Positions 22,009 to 31,819 of a DNA stretch of 64,000 nucleotides are shown here, one piece after another. Origin of the DNA: Porphyra umbilicalis (lineage: Eukaryota; Rhodophyta; Bangiophyceae; Bangiales; Bangiaceae); the NCBI GenBank assembly GCA_002049455.2, contig KV918865.1, forward strand, positions 1 to 64,000, given 5' to 3'. The notes under the pieces are model-generated. The model searched no databases. It saw nothing but the letters and a program-made list of their open reading frames with translations, and was not told the origin of the DNA. A program made the translations under genes and the position numbers. Each line of letters starts with the position of its first letter. The stretch's first letter is position 1.

Positions 22009-25000
22009 ACCCCGCGTAGGTCATTTGCATACCCCTCACGAGAGCGCCCCTTGTACCTCGAACCGAATCCCGATCCCACCTTCCGAACCGCCTCCTGACA
22101 GATCCGCACGGACCAGCCGGCCCGATCCGCCCCCTCAGGACACGTCCACGATGCCCGATCAATTTGGCCCGACGCCACGGCCACGGGGAGGGCCACGATC
22201 CCGCCGCGCCACAGTGATGGTCACCACCACGGCCACGTGGCTCCGACCGGGACACGTGTGGTAAACGAAAATCCGCCACGATTCGGAACTTGAAAACCCA
22301 CGTGTCCCACATGGAAATCGACTTAGGCGAGGAAGTCGACGACCGACCGGCTTCTTCGACTCGTAGGCCCACACGCCGCTTGTACTGGTGCACGTCACGT
22401 AGGTCGAACCGACTGGCCAACTCGAGGGTGTCCTCCTCGGGGTGGTACCCCCACCAACGGGTCCACAGGCGTAGCGTACCGTCGTCCGCGACTTCGTGGC
22501 CCACGAAGGCCTCCCAGACGAACTCCTTGCCCGTGTGTTGATGCCCCTCGGGGACCACAATGTCTTGGGGTACCCCGAGGTTCTGCAGGAGCGTCTGCGG
22601 ATCCCCCGGCGGGCCCGGCGCCGCCGTCACGTGGTCGCTGCTTACCGTCTCAGGGTACCCACCGATGTTCAGCGACAACGTGCCCTCTCCGCGGGACAAC
22701 ACCGTGTACGGCTTGGCCGCGCGGGTCCCGAGCTTGTAATTGGTCCGCGTGTGGCCATCGACGAACACCCAGTCCCCCGCGTGGACGTCCTTGTTGACCG
22801 GTCGTACGTGGGCGTCGTAGTTCCTCTTATACCGCCGCTGTGCCAGCGTGAGGGACTTCCGCACCTTGTGGATCAGGTTTCGCAGCCGCGCTCGGATGCC
22901 CTCGCGGACGGCTCGTGGGCTGCCGTCAGTCTCCTCGGGTGCCGGGGAGCCGACGAGGCGTTCCACGGAGAGACTCCGTACCCGCTCGGGGGTCACGAAC
23001 TCGAGGAGCGCCACCCCGGTGCTCTGCTGCGGTCGGCTGTTGTAGGCCAACGTCAGCATCGACACCAACTCGTCCCATCGGTCTTGGTGGTCCTCGACGT
23101 ACGTCCGCAACTGGCCCACGATGGTCCGGTTGTAACGTTCCTCTTGGCCGTTCGTCTGCGGGTGGTACGTCGTGGAGTACCGGTTGGAGATCCCGAGGAG
23201 CGAGCAGACCCCTTGGAAGAACGTGGAGCGGAACTGGGGGCCATTGTCCGACAATACCGTCGCCGGCGGTCCGTACGCCGCCACCCAGTGGTCCAAGAAG
23301 GCTGCCGCGATGGTTTCCGCGTCGATCCGCTGAAGGGGGATGGCCCGTGTCCTCTTGGAGAAGCGGTCCACGATGACGAACAGATGTTCGTTCCCCGCCG
23401 CCGTCCGCGGCAGGGGGCCAAGCAGGTCCATACACAGGTCCGTCAGCGGTTCCGTCGGGGGGAAGGTCTGGAGGTAGTTGGTCTTGCGTTGCTTGCCGAC
23501 GCGGTTCCTCGCGCACTGCGTGCAGTTGGCCACGAAGGCGTAGACGTCCACTACCATTGATTCCAAATAAAGCCACCGTCGCATCGACGTGTACATCTTG
23601 TTCGCCCCCGGGTGCCCGGCTTGCGGAGGGTAGTGCTCCCGCATCATCACCCCGTAGCGCAGGTCGGTCGGCACGTAGACTTGCGTGGCCCCGTCCAACG
23701 GCGCCGTGCGTACCAACAGGCCATTCGAGTCCTCGCGGAACCGCGACTTGTCGTTGCTGTCCATCGCCGCGCGGACCTCCTTGCACCGTCCGTCCTCCGC
23801 CTGCCCCTCGAAGAGCTCGGCGAGCGTCAGGGGGCCTAGGAGTCCCCCCTTGGTCTCCGGCGGTAACTGCCACGCGGCCGACGAGTTGGGCAACGCCAGG
23901 CAAGGTACCGCGTCGGGTATCGCCACCTCGTCTCCCGCGGGTGTTGAGATGCGTGACATCGTGTCCGCCGCGTGGTGTGACGCTTCGGGGCGCGTCTGTA
24001 CCACGTAGTCGAACTCCGCCAGTCGCAACCGCCACCGCTCCAGCCTCCTGTGAGCCCCGTCCATATGCAGCATCCACTTGAGCGCCGCGTGGTCCGTGCG
24101 CACCGTGAAGCGGGTCCCCTCGACGTGAGGGCGGAGAAGGAGGGACGCCCACACAACCGCGAGGCACGTCAGCTCCGTTGTACTGTAGTTTCGCTCCGCC
24201 GCGTTGAGGGAGCGGCTCCAATAGCCAACGGACCGCGTGGATTGGTCGGGTTGTTCTTGTAAAAGGACCGCGCCGACCTGCCCCGCACTTGCGTCCGTGT
24301 CCAACGTGTAGGTCCCTTGTCGCCTCGGCAGGGCGAGGATGAAGGCCTCCGTGAGTCGCCTCTTGAGTTCCTCGAATGCCCCCAGGGCCTCGTCGGGCAG
24401 CGTCCCCCACCGGTCGGGCCTCTTGGAACTTGTCATGGCGGCCAACGGCCGCGCCACTTGGGCATAGTCCTTGACGAACCTCCAATACACGTTACGCATC
24501 CCGAGGAAGCTACGTAGGTCCTTCTTGCACCGCGGGGGAGACGCCTCCTTGAGTCCGCGGATGTTCTTGTCTTGTACCTTCAGCTCCCCCCGGCCCACGA
24601 TATGGTCCAAATACTCCACCTCCTCTTGGAACAAGTGGCACTTCTTGGCCTTCAGGGAGACACCCGCGCCGCGCAGCGCCGTGAAGACCTCCCGGAGGTG
24701 TTCCACGTGTTCCCCCGCCGACTGCGAGAAGACGATGATGTCGTCGAGGTACACGAGGCAGCTCTTCCACTTGAGTCCCCCGAGGATCATGTCGATGGCC
24801 CGTTGGAAGGTCGCCGGGGCATTGGACAGCCCGAAGGTGAGGCGGATGTAGCGGTAGGCCCCCTCGTGGCAAACGAAGGTTGTCTTGTCCCGGTCCTCGT
24901 CCGCCACGGGGATCTGCCAATACCCCGAGTTGCAGTCGAGCGTCGAAAACACCTTGGCGTCCCCGAGGAAGTCAATACAATCGTCCATACGTGGTAACGG

Positions 25001-25849
25001 GTACACATCCCGCACCGTGACCTCGTTAAGTCGGCGGTAATCGACACAGAACCGCACTGTCTCGTCGGGGTTCGGGACCAGAACCACAGGGAAGGCCCAC
25101 TCGGCACTTGAGGGCTCGATAACCCCGAGGTCCCGCTGGCGTTGCACCTCCTTGGCGATGATGTCCCTCGAAGCGTGGCTCGCCCGATAGGGTTGGGCCC
25201 GCCGTGGCCGTGCCCCGGGGGTCACCTCGATCCGGTACGGGGTGACGTCGACCTTGCCGAGTTGTCCCGCCCATAGCGCCTTGTATTCCTCGAGGAGGTC
25301 GTCCACGCCACCACGAAGCGTGTCGGGGACGCCCTCCCAGTGAACCCCCGGCTTGGGATACACCTTGTCCGGCGGATGAGGTGGAGGTTGTCCCTCTTCG
25401 ATCCTCTCTTCGGCTTTCTGCCCCGTCTTGACCTCCTCGTCGGGCTTGTCACGGGGGTCCGCCCCCATCGTTAGGATCGCCCCCGGTACCTCCTCCTCCT
25501 CGAAGACGTGCAGCGGTCCATTGTAGGCCGTCGCGGTTCCGATGACGTACCCCTTCGTTAGGTGCACCGGCACGTCCCCGATGTTCGTCAGGTAGAGGGA
25601 CCGCGGGGTGTTGGGGGAGAACTCCGCGACCGCGTTGTGCAATAGTACCTTCCGTCGGCTCATTTTGACGGGGCGTTCCCGAACCAGGTGGACCCCCTTG
25701 ACGTTGCAGCACACTTGGACCGCCTGGATGCACCGCGGGCCCACGGTTACCCCTTGCCGAAGCCGCATAGCCCCAGCTTGGGCTTTCGGCTTGTTTCCTC
25801 GGCGAGGGGGCGCGGGCCGCGTGTTCCCCGTCCAGCTCCGCGTCGCCAC
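21995..25849 (-). CDS. pol: Gypsy pol: reverse transcriptase, RNase H, integrase, chromodomain-like end
   Basis: 1284-codon open frame. In order: a linker following the protease; reverse transcriptase with first catalytic Asp in VFSTLDCNSGYWQI and YLDD at about residue 365; RNase H (YTLDTDASAGQVGAVLLQ); integrase with an HHCC zinc region (HYPPQAGH... NCTQC) and DDE residues in LCMDLLGPL, VLSDNGPQF (about residue 870) and GQEERYNRT. Near residue 1130 a chromodomain-like segment (LWTRWWGYHPEEDTLELAS) follows. Such domains can guide chromovirus integration to marked chromatin. All key residues are present. It lies -1 relative to the protease frame with about 100 nt overlap, so it is probably expressed by frameshifting. 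Ends in TGA. Confidence 0.95.
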   Translation of the reverse strand: MATRSWTGNTRPAPPRRGNKPKAQAGAMRLRQGVTVGPRCIQAVQVCCNVKGVHLVRERPVKMSRRKVLLHNAVAEFSPNTPRSLYLTNIGDVPVHLTKGYVIGTATAYNGPLHVFEEEEVPGAILTMGADPRDKPDEEVKTGQKAEERIEEGQPPPHPPDKVYPKPGVHWEGVPDTLRGGVDDLLEEYKALWAGQLGKVDVTPYRIEVTPGARPRRAQPYRASHASRDIIAKEVQRQRDLGVIEPSSAEWAFPVVLVPNPDETVRFCVDYRRLNEVTVRDVYPLPRMDDCIDFLGDAKVFSTLDCNSGYWQIPVADEDRDKTTFVCHEGAYRYIRLTFGLSNAPATFQRAIDMILGGLKWKSCLVYLDDIIVFSQSAGEHVEHLREVFTALRGAGVSLKAKKCHLFQEEVEYLDHIVGRGELKVQDKNIRGLKEASPPRCKKDLRSFLGMRNVYWRFVKDYAQVARPLAAMTSSKRPDRWGTLPDEALGAFEELKRRLTEAFILALPRRQGTYTLDTDASAGQVGAVLLQEQPDQSTRSVGYWSRSLNAAERNYSTTELTCLAVVWASLLLRPHVEGTRFTVRTDHAALKWMLHMDGAHRRLERWRLRLAEFDYVVQTRPEASHHAADTMSRISTPAGDEVAIPDAVPCLALPNSSAAWQLPPETKGGLLGPLTLAELFEGQAEDGRCKEVRAAMDSNDKSRFREDSNGLLVRTAPLDGATQVYVPTDLRYGVMMREHYPPQAGHPGANKMYTSMRRWLYLESMVVDVYAFVANCTQCARNRVGKQRKTNYLQTFPPTEPLTDLCMDLLGPLPRTAAGNEHLFVIVDRFSKRTRAIPLQRIDAETIAAAFLDHWVAAYGPPATVLSDNGPQFRSTFFQGVCSLLGISNRYSTTYHPQTNGQEERYNRTIVGQLRTYVEDHQDRWDELVSMLTLAYNSRPQQSTGVALLEFVTPERVRSLSVERLVGSPAPEETDGSPRAVREGIRARLRNLIHKVRKSLTLAQRRYKRNYDAHVRPVNKDVHAGDWVFVDGHTRTNYKLGTRAAKPYTVLSRGEGTLSLNIGGYPETVSSDHVTAAPGPPGDPQTLLQNLGVPQDIVVPEGHQHTGKEFVWEAFVGHEVADDGTLRLWTRWWGYHPEEDTLELASRFDLRDVHQYKRRVGLRVEEAGRSSTSSPKSISMWDTWVFKFRIVADFRLPHVSRSEPRGRGGDHHCGAAGSWPSPWPWRRAKLIGHRGRVLRGRIGPAGPCGSVRRRFGRWDRDSVRGTRGALVRGMQMTYAGFTGR

Positions 25850-26448
25850 CGTGGACGCGGTAGCGACAATGCCTTGAACACAAGGAACTCATACTCCATA
25901 GCGGCACCCCCGACGTAGATCGTCAGCGACACCTCCGCGTTCACCTTGAGCAGCTGCCCCGAGGCGTCACTCACTTGGGTCCGGGGCGGCGCCCGCGATG
26001 CATACTCGGTCCATCCTTCGGGCAACATATCCGCGCGGATCACACTTGGCCCGGCGCCAGTGTCGACCACCGCCCTCGTGGGGACGGGGGTCTGCCACGG
26101 CGCCAACTGGTACGACGCGCTAATCTCAAAATTCTCTTTCCGTAGTAGCAACAGCGTCCCCTTGAACCGCGGGCGGTATCGCCGACGACGGCAGGGGCAG
26201 CGGGCCGGGGCAAGCGACGTCGCGGTTACCCCAGGGGAGGCAAACGTGACGTGGCGGGGGGCGACCGGGGAGTTGGGGCGGACAGGGGGGATGGAGGGGG
26301 ATGGCGATGCCACCCCCCCTAGGCGTCGTCCGCCCCGCGGCGCCCCTTCGCCGGGGTTGCCACGGGCGGGGCGTCCCCCCCTTCCGTCCTCGTTGACTTC
26401 ACACCGCCCAACAGGTCGTCCCACACCAGGGCCACGACGGAGGTGCAA
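25747..26448 (-). CDS. Gypsy protease (retropepsin) ORF
   Basis: Aspartic protease that matures the Gag and Pol polyproteins. The catalytic motif sits in TRAVVDTGAGPSVI. The upstream part is a Pro/Arg-rich linker. The frame is offset by -1 from gag (overlap 26319-26448) and again by -1 from pol (overlap 25747-25849). A run of seven G on the coding strand (plus-strand C run 26375-26381) lies in the gag/protease overlap and is a candidate slip point. No ATG is needed if it is read as a fusion. Confidence 0.85.
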   Translation of the reverse strand: MHLRRGPGVGRPVGRCEVNEDGRGGRPARGNPGEGAPRGGRRLGGVASPSPSIPPVRPNSPVAPRHVTFASPGVTATSLAPARCPCRRRRYRPRFKGTLLLLRKENFEISASYQLAPWQTPVPTRAVVDTGAGPSVIRADMLPEGWTEYASRAPPRTQVSDASGQLLKVNAEVSLTIYVGGAAMEYEFLVFKALSLPRPRWRRGAGRGTRGPRPLAEETSRKPKLGLCGFGKG

Positions 26449-27404
26449 TCCAAGGGGGCGCCCGCCCCCGAGTTCCTCTGTCGAAGGAAGGTGCTCCGCG
26501 CGGCCTTAACGAGGTCCCGCTGTTTGTCCGTCAGAATCTTGCAATCAGGGACTCGGTTGCCACGCGTCCAACACATGTAGCACAGCGGGGGACCCGTCGG
26601 GGCCTCCCGCCGACCATATGGCGCTCCTCCAGCCGTGCGGAACCCCGGGGTACCCGACGGCAGCACCGTGACCGTGTCGTACGTCGCCGTGTCATCCTCC
26701 TCCCACGAGGAGTGGAGTTGGTTGACCGAGAGGCCTCGGGGCCCCGTCGACGTCTGTCCCTTCCGCGATGATCTCCCGGGTGACCCCCGGCTGGCCAACG
26801 CCATGACGTCCTTGGCGGCCCGATACTTCCCCGCCACGTACGTCGATAACTGCTGGTAGCTTCGTTGCGCCGAGTTGAACACGAAGGCGTCCGTCCGTAG
26901 ATACTCCGGTAGGCCTTGGATCAGCTGCTGTTTCATCGTCCCCGCGGAGTGGATGTTGCCGCAAAGCTCAGCGAGGCTCCGTAGACGTGCCGCGAAGGCA
27001 TCCACACCCTCGTTGTCCACGAGCGCCGCCCGGCTTAACTTGTCCTGCGCCAGCCCCAAAGCGTGCGGCTCCGCGTAAGTCGACAACAGCCATTTGACCG
27101 CCGCGGGAAAGGATCCAAGCGAGCCACGTCCGCCCGCGATATCCGACCCCGGTAGGTTCCGAGTGAACCGCGTCTCAGCGTCGCCCGCGAGGAAGTTGGG
27201 AATTAGGTACAAGCCCATCCCGTCGGACACGTCGTTGTCATCGCAGGCCTTGACGAACTTTCGGAGCCACGAGAAGACCTTGAGGGGTTCGTTCCCGTTG
27301 AACATCGGGGTCCCCCCGAAGAAGAACTTCATATTCTTGGCCGTCCGTCCCATCTTGCGGGCCTGCGACGCCCCGTAGGTCGAGTGACGGTTCCGTAGGC
27401 GGCA
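26319..27404 (-). CDS. gag: Gypsy gag, main part
   Basis: Structural protein of the retrotransposon particle. The retrotransposon-gag domain is visible from about FFFGGTPMFNGNEPLKVFSW, followed by a basic region and a single zinc-knuckle-like motif CYMCWTRGNRVPDC. In that motif the expected His is Asn (C-x2-C-x4-N-x4-C). It is in frame with the segment upstream (27405-27995), separated by one TAG; an ATG at 27353 could also start it. Ends in TAG at 26319-26321, with the protease frame overlapping its end. Confidence 0.85.
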   Translation of the reverse strand, partial: CRLRNRHSTYGASQARKMGRTAKNMKFFFGGTPMFNGNEPLKVFSWLRKFVKACDDNDVSDGMGLYLIPNFLAGDAETRFTRNLPGSDIAGGRGSLGSFPAAVKWLLSTYAEPHALGLAQDKLSRAALVDNEGVDAFAARLRSLAELCGNIHSAGTMKQQLIQGLPEYLRTDAFVFNSAQRSYQQLSTYVAGKYRAAKDVMALASRGSPGRSSRKGQTSTGPRGLSVNQLHSSWEEDDTATYDTVTVLPSGTPGFRTAGGAPYGRREAPTGPPLCYMCWTRGNRVPDCKILTDKQRDLVKAARSTFLRQRNSGAGAPLDCTSVVALVWDDLLGGVKSTRTEGGDAPPVATPAKGRRGADDA

Positions 27405-27995
27405 CTATCGGCAGTCCAGGACGCCCGCGAAGCGATCGTCCGGGCACTCGAGGACCGCCAACTTGCCGGACCCCACCTTGCGCCCCACGTGGTCGTCATC
27501 GTTGTCGGTTGTCGCCGGCGACGGCGAGGAAGATGAAGACGACGATGACGACGAGGGACTACGGTGACGCCGTGTCTTCCCTTTGCTGCGTCTCTGCCGC
27601 GTGTCCACTGGAGAACCTCGGCGGGGGGCATCTTGAGCAGAGCCCGCGGGGCTCGCCGCGATGACCCGAGAAACGTCGACCAATAACGACTCGCGGAACG
27701 TCGACAGCGCCGTGTCCAGATCGGCCATCGCTAAAGGCGTCGCCGGATCACGATCTTGATCCACCAATCCCGTCCGTTCGTCGTGACGTCGAGGGAGGAA
27801 GGCACAGGCCCCCGGAGGGACCCTACGAGCCGTTTCGCCCACGAGGTCCGCCAATGGCCGGGGCGGAGTGAAGGGAATCCCTGATCCGGCCGCGGATCCC
27901 CCTGTTGCAGCGACCGCTGGGGTCACCGCGGATGTACCCGCCGGCATACCGCTAGCAATCGCGTTCGACTTGGGGATGTCGGTCGGCGACGCCAT
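27405..27995 (-). CDS. Gypsy N-terminal gag segment, ending in in-frame TAG
   Basis: Begins at ATG 27995, about 140 nt inside the 5' LTR, and reads in the same frame as the main gag until TAG at 27405-27407. It is disordered: Ala/Gly/Pro-rich start and a Ser-rich basic stretch (RRSKGKTRRHRSPSSSSS) near the end. Because the LTRs are almost identical, the TAG is either very recent or part of the normal expression plan (read-through, or restart at ATG 27353). Confidence 0.55.
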   Translation of the reverse strand: MASPTDIPKSNAIASGMPAGTSAVTPAVAATGGSAAGSGIPFTPPRPLADLVGETARRVPPGACAFLPRRHDERTGLVDQDRDPATPLAMADLDTALSTFRESLLVDVSRVIAASPAGSAQDAPRRGSPVDTRQRRSKGKTRRHRSPSSSSSSSSSSPSPATTDNDDDHVGRKVGSGKLAVLECPDDRFAGVLDCR

Positions 27996-28119
27996 CGTAG
28001 TGGCCGGGCGGTAATCGACGACAGACCGACGCGGAGATCCACGTCGCCTTGAACTCACAAACCAACAGACGATCGGGGAACCGGCTACCCAGTACGGGCG
28101 TGGCAACGGCCGGAATCCC

Positions 28120-28133
28120 CTGCTGCTCCACCA
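28120..28133 (-). promoter_or_regulatory. Probable primer-binding site of the gypsy element
   Basis: Five bases inside the 5' LTR the minus strand reads TGGTGGAGCAGCAG. The leading TGG can pair with the CCA end of a tRNA, as usual for gypsy elements. I cannot name the tRNA from sequence alone. Confidence 0.5.
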
Positions 28134-28138
28134 GACAT

Positions 28139-28636
28139 TGTAGCGGTTCTAAGCACCACAACGTTGGTTCGTCGTCTGGCCGAAGTGACCTCTTGATCAG
28201 CTCGGTCCAACGAAGGAACTGCCCCGGAAATCGACCCACACTCCAGCCTTCCCCCAACGGGAGGAGAGGATCACGGCAAAGCCCAGGGGGGAATCGTAGT
28301 CCAAAGCACAGTTGGTTTTATCAAACGGCGACGGGGACGGCGTCCCCGCTGTCAATAAATCCCTCCCCAACCCGAACGCCGGTGGCCAAAGTAGCCACCC
28401 CAAATGCGCCACACAGATAAATCCCTCCAAAGCGAAAAGTTCAAACAAGTAGTAGGGGGGTTGGGAAAACCACTGGGGAAAAGCCCCGCCCCCGACCGAA
28501 TCCAATCTCCCCGAGATCTGCACAGGTCATTCCCTTTCTGGCCCGGATCGGGATATTTTGGGACGGCCCCCGGGGGTGTGCTGTACACAGCTGAGGGGCC
28601 ACGCCCCTTCCAACTGTAAGACCCCCGACCGCCACA
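28139..28636 (-). repeat. 5' LTR of the gypsy element
   Basis: 498-bp partner of 19947-20444. It should contain the promoter for the minus-strand transcript. Confidence 0.95.
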
Positions 28637-31337
28637 TGTATGTCGGTCGGGAGCGGTAGTGGTGGCGAGTCAATGTAGGCGGTTGAGTTGGCGGTCGGGT
28701 GTGAAGCAGGGGTGGTCAGAATACGGGCTTTTGGCCATATTCCGTCCAGAATACGGATATAATCCAGAATATGTCGCAGAATATCGTCCATGATTGTCCA
28801 TTGAAGAAAAAAAACCACCTTTGGGATGCCCTGGACGCCACAATGTCAATATCCCGAGCTGCTCGGGCAATTTGATGTCGGATGTAGTCTTTTTGTTTCC
28901 AATTACAGTAGCCCCGGATATCGGATATTTAGTCTGACAACCCCTGGTGTGAAGTCGGGTTTGATGTGGATTTGGGCCCTCTGTGGGCAGGAGGGCGTCG
29001 TGGTCACCTGAGTGCGCCGGCAGTGTTTGTTGGCGTGCCTCTATATTTTGCAATGCACTCACGAAAACACGCCCCCACCTCCTCTTCAGCACGACGCTAG
29101 ACCGTGCCACTGCCGCCACCAGTCCCAACGTCCCTTCAGACAAGTACCTCGTCGCCCAGCCGTGAGACGACGGGGACGACGACGTTTCGTTCATCTAGCC
29201 GGCGGGGCGGCGGGGACCGCCGCCATCGCTGCCGCCGCGCCCTCCGCCACCGACATTGTCACCAATGTCACGACGTCCGCCGCCACCATAACTGCCGCCG
29301 CCACCCCAGGCCGCCGCCAGCGCCATTGCCACGACCGTCATAACCGCCGCCACCGCCATGGGCGCCGCCGCCGCCAGCTGCCGCCACAGCAAAATGCATT
29401 GCCACCAACGGCACGACGGCCGCTGGCGCCATGGCTGCCGGCATCGCCTCGGCCGCCGCCATTGCCATTGCCACCCTTGTCACGACGGCCGCCGTATGGC
29501 TGCCGCCGCCCCTTCTACCACCGCCGTTGGCACCAACGTCACGACGGCCACCGCTGCCATGGCTGCCGCCGCCACCTCGGCTGCCGCATGCGACGCTGTT
29601 GGCAGGGGCAGCGGCGGCAGCACGCCGCCTGCCCGCTGCTGCCGCCCCGTCGGCGGTCCGGTGGCGGGGGGGTTGACCCACGGCAGCGGGAGCCCCGCGT
29701 AGGCCGCCCCGTCGAGCGGGTAGTGCACCCGACGGGTGCCCCCCCGAGGGGATCTGGCAGCGCTATGGGCGGGTGGTGCGCTCCCCGCCATGGGCAGGAA
29801 GGCGTCCCCCGTGGGGATGGCTGCGGGTAATCCCCCGCGTCGTCGCAGGGGGCTCCTACGGGTCGCCCGGCGCGTCGGTGGCGGGGGACACCCCCCACGG
29901 CCGCCCGTCGGCGCCGGCCGCGCCGCGCGCCGCGCGCGCGGCGCCGAGCCCCTGCACGAGCCGTGCGACGGGCGGCGCTGACAGCAGCGGATCCTGTGTC
30001 TGCACATTCTTGTGCGGGCAGAGCCGCGGCGACCCGTGGCCGCGCGTGTGGCTGCTCCCCGACGGGTCGGCCCGCGCCCCCGCCAAGGCGCCGCCGGCCG
30101 CGCCAGGGCGGCGCCACGCATCGTCCTTGACGGCCATGGCGTTGCGGGCGCGCGGCGGCGGGGGCGGCGCGTCACCAATTGAAACGTCTTCCGTGCGGCC
30201 GCCGGTAGCGGCGGCGGCCGCGCTCCCCCCCCGCCCGCCCGGCTGCAGTATCCCCGGCAGGAGGGGAGTATCCCGGCGCAGGCCGCGCCGCCGCCACCGA
30301 CGGCGGCCCGCGGACAGCGGGGAGAGTGAAGGCCTCCGGACCCTGTGGCGGTCGACACCCGCTGTACGGGTGGTCGTCTGGGCGGTGGGGGGGCGGAGCA
30401 CCCCGCGGCGACGCTGCCGACGGGACGGACGGTGGGGGTGGGGGGGATGGCTCCCCGCCACCCCGCCACCCGCGCGGTGACGGCGGGTGCACGCCACTCG
30501 AAGGCGGTGGCGGCGACGTTAACAGTGACGCGTGGCCGCCGCCGCCGGCACCTTGCCTGACACACCACAGGCGCCCACGTGCCTGTGGCAGCCGCCGGCC
30601 GTCGCGGGGCCAGACACCCCCGCCGGTGGTAGGCCAACTGCGCGTCGGCCGCCGGCTCGTCACCGCCGCCACATCCTTCACGGCGCGCAGACGTTGCGCG
30701 GCGGATAGGCCAACCGCGCGTCGGACGCCGGCTCGTCGCCGCCGCCATACCCGTCACGGCGTGCGGACGTTGCGTGGCGGCGGGGCCTACCCGGCTCCCC
30801 CAAAGTGAACGAGAAGGTGGTACACTGCTGCGCGGCCGGCGTGCGCGACGGCGTGGCCGCCGCCGCATAGCAATTGCTGCCGCAGGCGGCGGCGGCGCTG
30901 CTGGCGCTACCGCAGCCGCCGCCGCCGGCGGGGCTCGCCGCACCCGCGAAACCGCCGTCTTTCGCGGGCGTCGTTGGGTACGGCGGCGGTAGGGGTGGGA
31001 GAGACCCGAGGGGCACCCCCAGAGGGTCGGGCGGCGCCCGACACAAGGCGGCGGCGGCGGCGGCGACCGCCCGCAAGTGCCGCGAGTCGGAGTCGAGCGA
31101 CCGTTGGTGAACCAGCCACGCTCGCTCATCCTGTGCGTAAGTGGGGGGTGTCGCGACCAGCAGCCGTCCACCAGAGCCAGAAAGGCGAGGAGAGGAGAAA
31201 AGATCAGCCAAAGAAGATAGTCTGAGGTAAGGTGATGGGACCAAGGTCGAGGAACACGCTGAAGAGACCATAGGGGGCACCATGAGGCACGTCAGTCGCC
31301 GTCCACGCCGCGCCTACCGCCGACCGCTGCCTGTTGT
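28637..31337. other. Unassigned region, mostly a GC-rich island
   Basis: 28637-29100 has ordinary composition and no gene. From about 29110 to 31080 the sequence is extremely GC-rich with CCGCCG-type bias, leaving long open stretches on both strands and in several frames. The predicted proteins are low-complexity Ala/Arg/Pro strings with no consistent frame, so I call no gene. Confidence 0.5.
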
Positions 31338-31656
31338 CTACCGGCAGCGGCCGCTGCCAACACGAAAGCGCACGATCTCCCCGCTCAGCAGCGCGTGACG
31401 ATGGCGTACCTCTGCCAACCCCCAACGCTCGACGGTGCCCTGGAAGGTGGCAATCCGGGTGAGTGTCCGACTCGTGTCGCCCGACGCAAACTCAAAGCAC
31501 CACCCGTTGGTGTTGTAAAAGATGAGCACCGCAATCTCACAGTCGCAGAGGATGAACAGCTCTGGCGCCTTTTTGAGCAACCCGCTCTTGGGCTTGGTTG
31601 GGAGGTTCGCGCCGATGTGCGCGAACGTAATACCCCCAACATGCTAAGGGACCTGC
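31338..31656 (-). pseudogene. MADS-box (MEF2-like) domain fragment
   Basis: The frame carries the second half of a MADS domain: TKPKSGLLKKAPELFILCDC followed by EIAVLIFYNTNGWCFEFASG. The LCDCEIA core and the Lys-Lys before it are hallmarks of the MEF2-type MADS domain, a DNA-binding and dimerisation module of transcription factors. The N-terminal half (the usual MGRKKI... region) is missing. The frame is preceded by CTTAG at 31657-31661, which could be a splice acceptor with exon 1 further upstream on the minus strand; I did not find it. The C-terminal 40 residues after the domain end in TAG. Either one exon of a real gene or a fragment. Confidence 0.65.
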
Positions 31657-31819
31657 TGGTGCAATATGCCCAGCGGAAGGGGGACGTCTATCGTAGACGC
31701 CTCCAGGAACGAAAGGATGAAGGGTACCGACGGGCCGAGGCCCGTCGGATACGTCGCGCTGCCCGGCCAGCGCCGCGGAAATACGTGACCGCGGCAGTAA
31801 TAGCCCCATCTCAGGTGGT

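Larger units (their letters stand above)
19947..28636 (-). mobile_element. Ty3/gypsy chromovirus-type LTR retrotransposon
   Basis: An 8690-bp element with two 498-bp LTRs that differ at about two positions by eye, so it inserted recently. Transcription runs right to left: 5' LTR, gag, protease, RT/RNase H/integrase with a chromodomain-like end, a 1.5-kb GC-rich 3' region, 3' LTR. The flanking bases (CCTAT left, TGTAT right) do not form a clean target duplication, unlike the copia element. Confidence 0.95.

Noticed and set aside
22926..24485. 519-codon ORF overlapping gypsy pol in another frame of the same strand
   Set aside because: Overlaps the integrase and RT coding region with no domain of its own; a composition shadow.
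29480..31171. 563-codon minus-strand ORF in the GC-rich island, with similar plus-strand ORFs near 29.0-30.8 kb
   Set aside because: Low-complexity Arg/Pro/Ala sequence open on both strands at once; an effect of composition, not a gene.
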